Assembly (NCBI GenBank): GCA_018806915.1
Contig: JAGKQI010000040.1
Span: 372,001-436,000 of the forward strand
Length of the DNA: 64,000 nt
Source: Phytophthora colocasiae
Lineage: Eukaryota > Oomycota > Peronosporomycetes > Peronosporales > Peronosporaceae
Direction of reading: 5' to 3'
Part shown: positions 62,872 to 64,000 of the stretch, one piece after another
Layout: every line of letters starts with the position of its first letter
How positions within the stretch are numbered: the first letter of the stretch is position 1
Translations under genes and position numbers: made by a program
Notes under the pieces: generated by a model
The model's input: the letters and a program-made list of their open reading frames with translations, nothing else
What the model was told of the DNA's origin: nothing
The model's database searches: none

Positions 62872-64000
62872 ATGTCTGCAAAGGGTGCAAACCCAGACGC
62901 GCAAGCGTCTTCACGGAAGAAGGCTGCAAAGCCAACTTCCAAGCCAGCCAAGCCTCGCGGCAAGGCTTCGGCACTTCATGAGGCCACCGATGTGGCCTCC
63001 AGGGCTCTTAGCTCGCCCAGCAGCACTGCTGCGACGGCTAGCCCTAGCCAAAGGCGCAGTAGGTCTCCGTCCCTACCGCCTGATACTCGACCGAATCCTC
63101 GGTTCGAGTATAGGGACCATAGTCCCGGTTCCTGGAGTCCTTCCGAACAGGAAGCGACTCTTGTCAGCTACTCGGGCGACGAGAGCGACAACGGCGACGC
63201 CGAGGGCAAGCCTGCGGCGGGTGCTCCAACCACGGAGGAGCACCATGGAGACAAGGACACCGCGTCCAAGTCTCCCGACAACACCAGCGGCCGTGGTGGC
63301 GACACTACGCCACCACCTGTCAGACATCTGACACTTGCTGAAGGGCGCGAACGCGCCCGGGCCATTCTGGCAGAGGAGAAGGTGCCCAGCACCAACTCCA
63401 AGAAGCGTCATGCTTCACAGTCTCCTTGTCAAGACATGACAAGGAGAAGGGAGCTCGAAGAGATCTTCGGCCCCGACGACGTCGACGATGACGCCGATGA
63501 GGAGGAGGGGCTCATCTGCGAGCCCCAAGAGATCACTAACGATCTCGATGAGCAGCAAGAGCTCTTTCAGGCTGATCAACAGCCAATGCGCACCGCACCA
63601 ACGGTCGCACGTGAGTCTCATCAACACGATGAGGACTCTGCCCACCAGCGGGGATACTACCCGCCCGATCAAGGCGCGGGAGCTGCTGCGTATCTCGAGC
63701 AGCTCCAGGACCCACGTCCTCTCATAGGGGGCCATACCTCCAAAGGCACCTATGAGCGGGCCTTGATTCAGAAAGAACCTCTCTTTCAAGGCAACCTCTC
63801 TGTTGCCAGGTGCGTGCTTCTAGCACAGCACCGAATTCCTCTCAAGGAATTCACCTCGCTTCGCAAGAAGCCTGAGACTAAGGGTGGTCTCAAGCCCACA
63901 TGGGGTTACCCATGGGTTCTCCCAGAGAACACTGCGTCGTGGGTCGACGCTGAGGACCTCTTTTGGCAATGGGTCCGGTTGACAGTCAAGTCAACCCAGG
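62872..64000 (+). CDS. Antisense ORF of the fourth gypsy element, open to the window edge
   Basis: The frame is open from 62680 without a stop to 64000; the first ATG is 62872, giving at least 376 residues. It starts with a Lys/Ala-rich part (SRKKAAKPTSKPAKPRGKAS), then Ser/Pro/Arg (SQRRSRSPSLPPDTRPN), an FEYRDHSP...SPSEQE...Y...DESDNGDA stretch that lines up by eye with FEYTTASP...SPTEEGEVEVDYEESEQGDA in gypsy copy 1, an acidic run (DDVDDDADEEEG) and a more ordered end (GYPWVLPENTASWVDAEDLF). It lies next to the 3' LTR and antisense to the element, the same place as in copies 1-3. If the element were in fact plus-oriented this would be gag, but no capsid pattern or zinc knuckle is seen. Confidence 0.5.
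   Translation, partial: MSAKGANPDAQASSRKKAAKPTSKPAKPRGKASALHEATDVASRALSSPSSTAATASPSQRRSRSPSLPPDTRPNPRFEYRDHSPGSWSPSEQEATLVSYSGDESDNGDAEGKPAAGAPTTEEHHGDKDTASKSPDNTSGRGGDTTPPPVRHLTLAEGRERARAILAEEKVPSTNSKKRHASQSPCQDMTRRRELEEIFGPDDVDDDADEEEGLICEPQEITNDLDEQQELFQADQQPMRTAPTVARESHQHDEDSAHQRGYYPPDQGAGAAAYLEQLQDPRPLIGGHTSKGTYERALIQKEPLFQGNLSVARCVLLAQHRIPLKEFTSLRKKPETKGGLKPTWGYPWVLPENTASWVDAEDLFWQWVRLTVKSTQ

Overview
The window looks like a gene-poor, transposon-packed stretch of a plant-pathogenic oomycete genome (Peronosporales: Phytophthora or a downy mildew). The signs are RxLR/EER-type secreted effectors, an NPP1/NLP-type secreted necrosis-inducing protein gene, chromodomain Ty3/gypsy elements, two piggyBac-like transposases, PIF/Harbinger and Tc1/mariner elements, and L1/Tx1-like and RTE/CR1-like LINEs. 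It looks like a fast-evolving effector compartment. Few host genes are intact; most of the sequence is nested mobile DNA.

Layout. 1-2.2 kb: no supported gene. 2.2-6.5 kb: broken kinesin-13-like motor, then a decayed piggyBac-like transposase (both minus). 7.6-8.2 kb: an effector pseudogene on the minus strand cut by a 264-bp LINE insertion with a 15-bp target duplication, and nearby a 38-bp LINE tail with its own 14-bp duplication. 8.3-8.6 kb: a pogo/CENP-B-type helix-turn-helix fragment. 9.2-14.5 kb: an RCC1-repeat pseudogene split by a 5'-truncated LINE (LINE C), itself split by a piggyBac element with perfect 14-bp TIRs and TTAA duplication. 14.6-20.9 kb: an NLP-type gene split by a complete chromodomain Ty3/gypsy element (319-bp LTRs, GCAGT duplication). 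21.0-21.4 kb: an intact small secreted QSLR/EER protein.

21.7-53.1 kb is one nest. LINE B (minus) was split by a full-length LINE A (13-bp duplication). LINE A was hit by a PIF/Harbinger element (21984-32408, TAA duplication) and by gypsy copy 2 (34640-49205). Gypsy copy 1 (23825-31542, GAGGC duplication) lies inside the Harbinger second ORF. Gypsy copy 3 (39323-47071, CGCAT duplication) lies in opposite orientation inside copy 2.

53.1-54.3 kb: another Ty3/gypsy gag-protease remnant. 55.9-56.7 kb: a LINE RNase H remnant. 56.9-61.6 kb: a Tc1/mariner element with perfect 28-bp TIRs, TA duplication and an intact transposase, split by an RTE/CR1-like LINE (LINE E) with a 12-bp duplication. 61.9-62.3 kb: an intact secreted EER protein paralogous to the effector pseudogene at 8 kb. 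62.4-64 kb: the 3' LTR and internal end of a fourth, diverged gypsy element running off the window.

The most notable feature is a long antisense ORF at the 3' end of the gypsy elements. It starts near (in one copy inside) the 3' LTR, runs against gag-pol and overlaps the integrase-chromodomain region. It is intact in copy 1, frame-broken in copies 2 and 3, and a by-eye relative occupies the same place in the diverged fourth element. That suggests a maintained antisense-encoded protein in this retrotransposon lineage.
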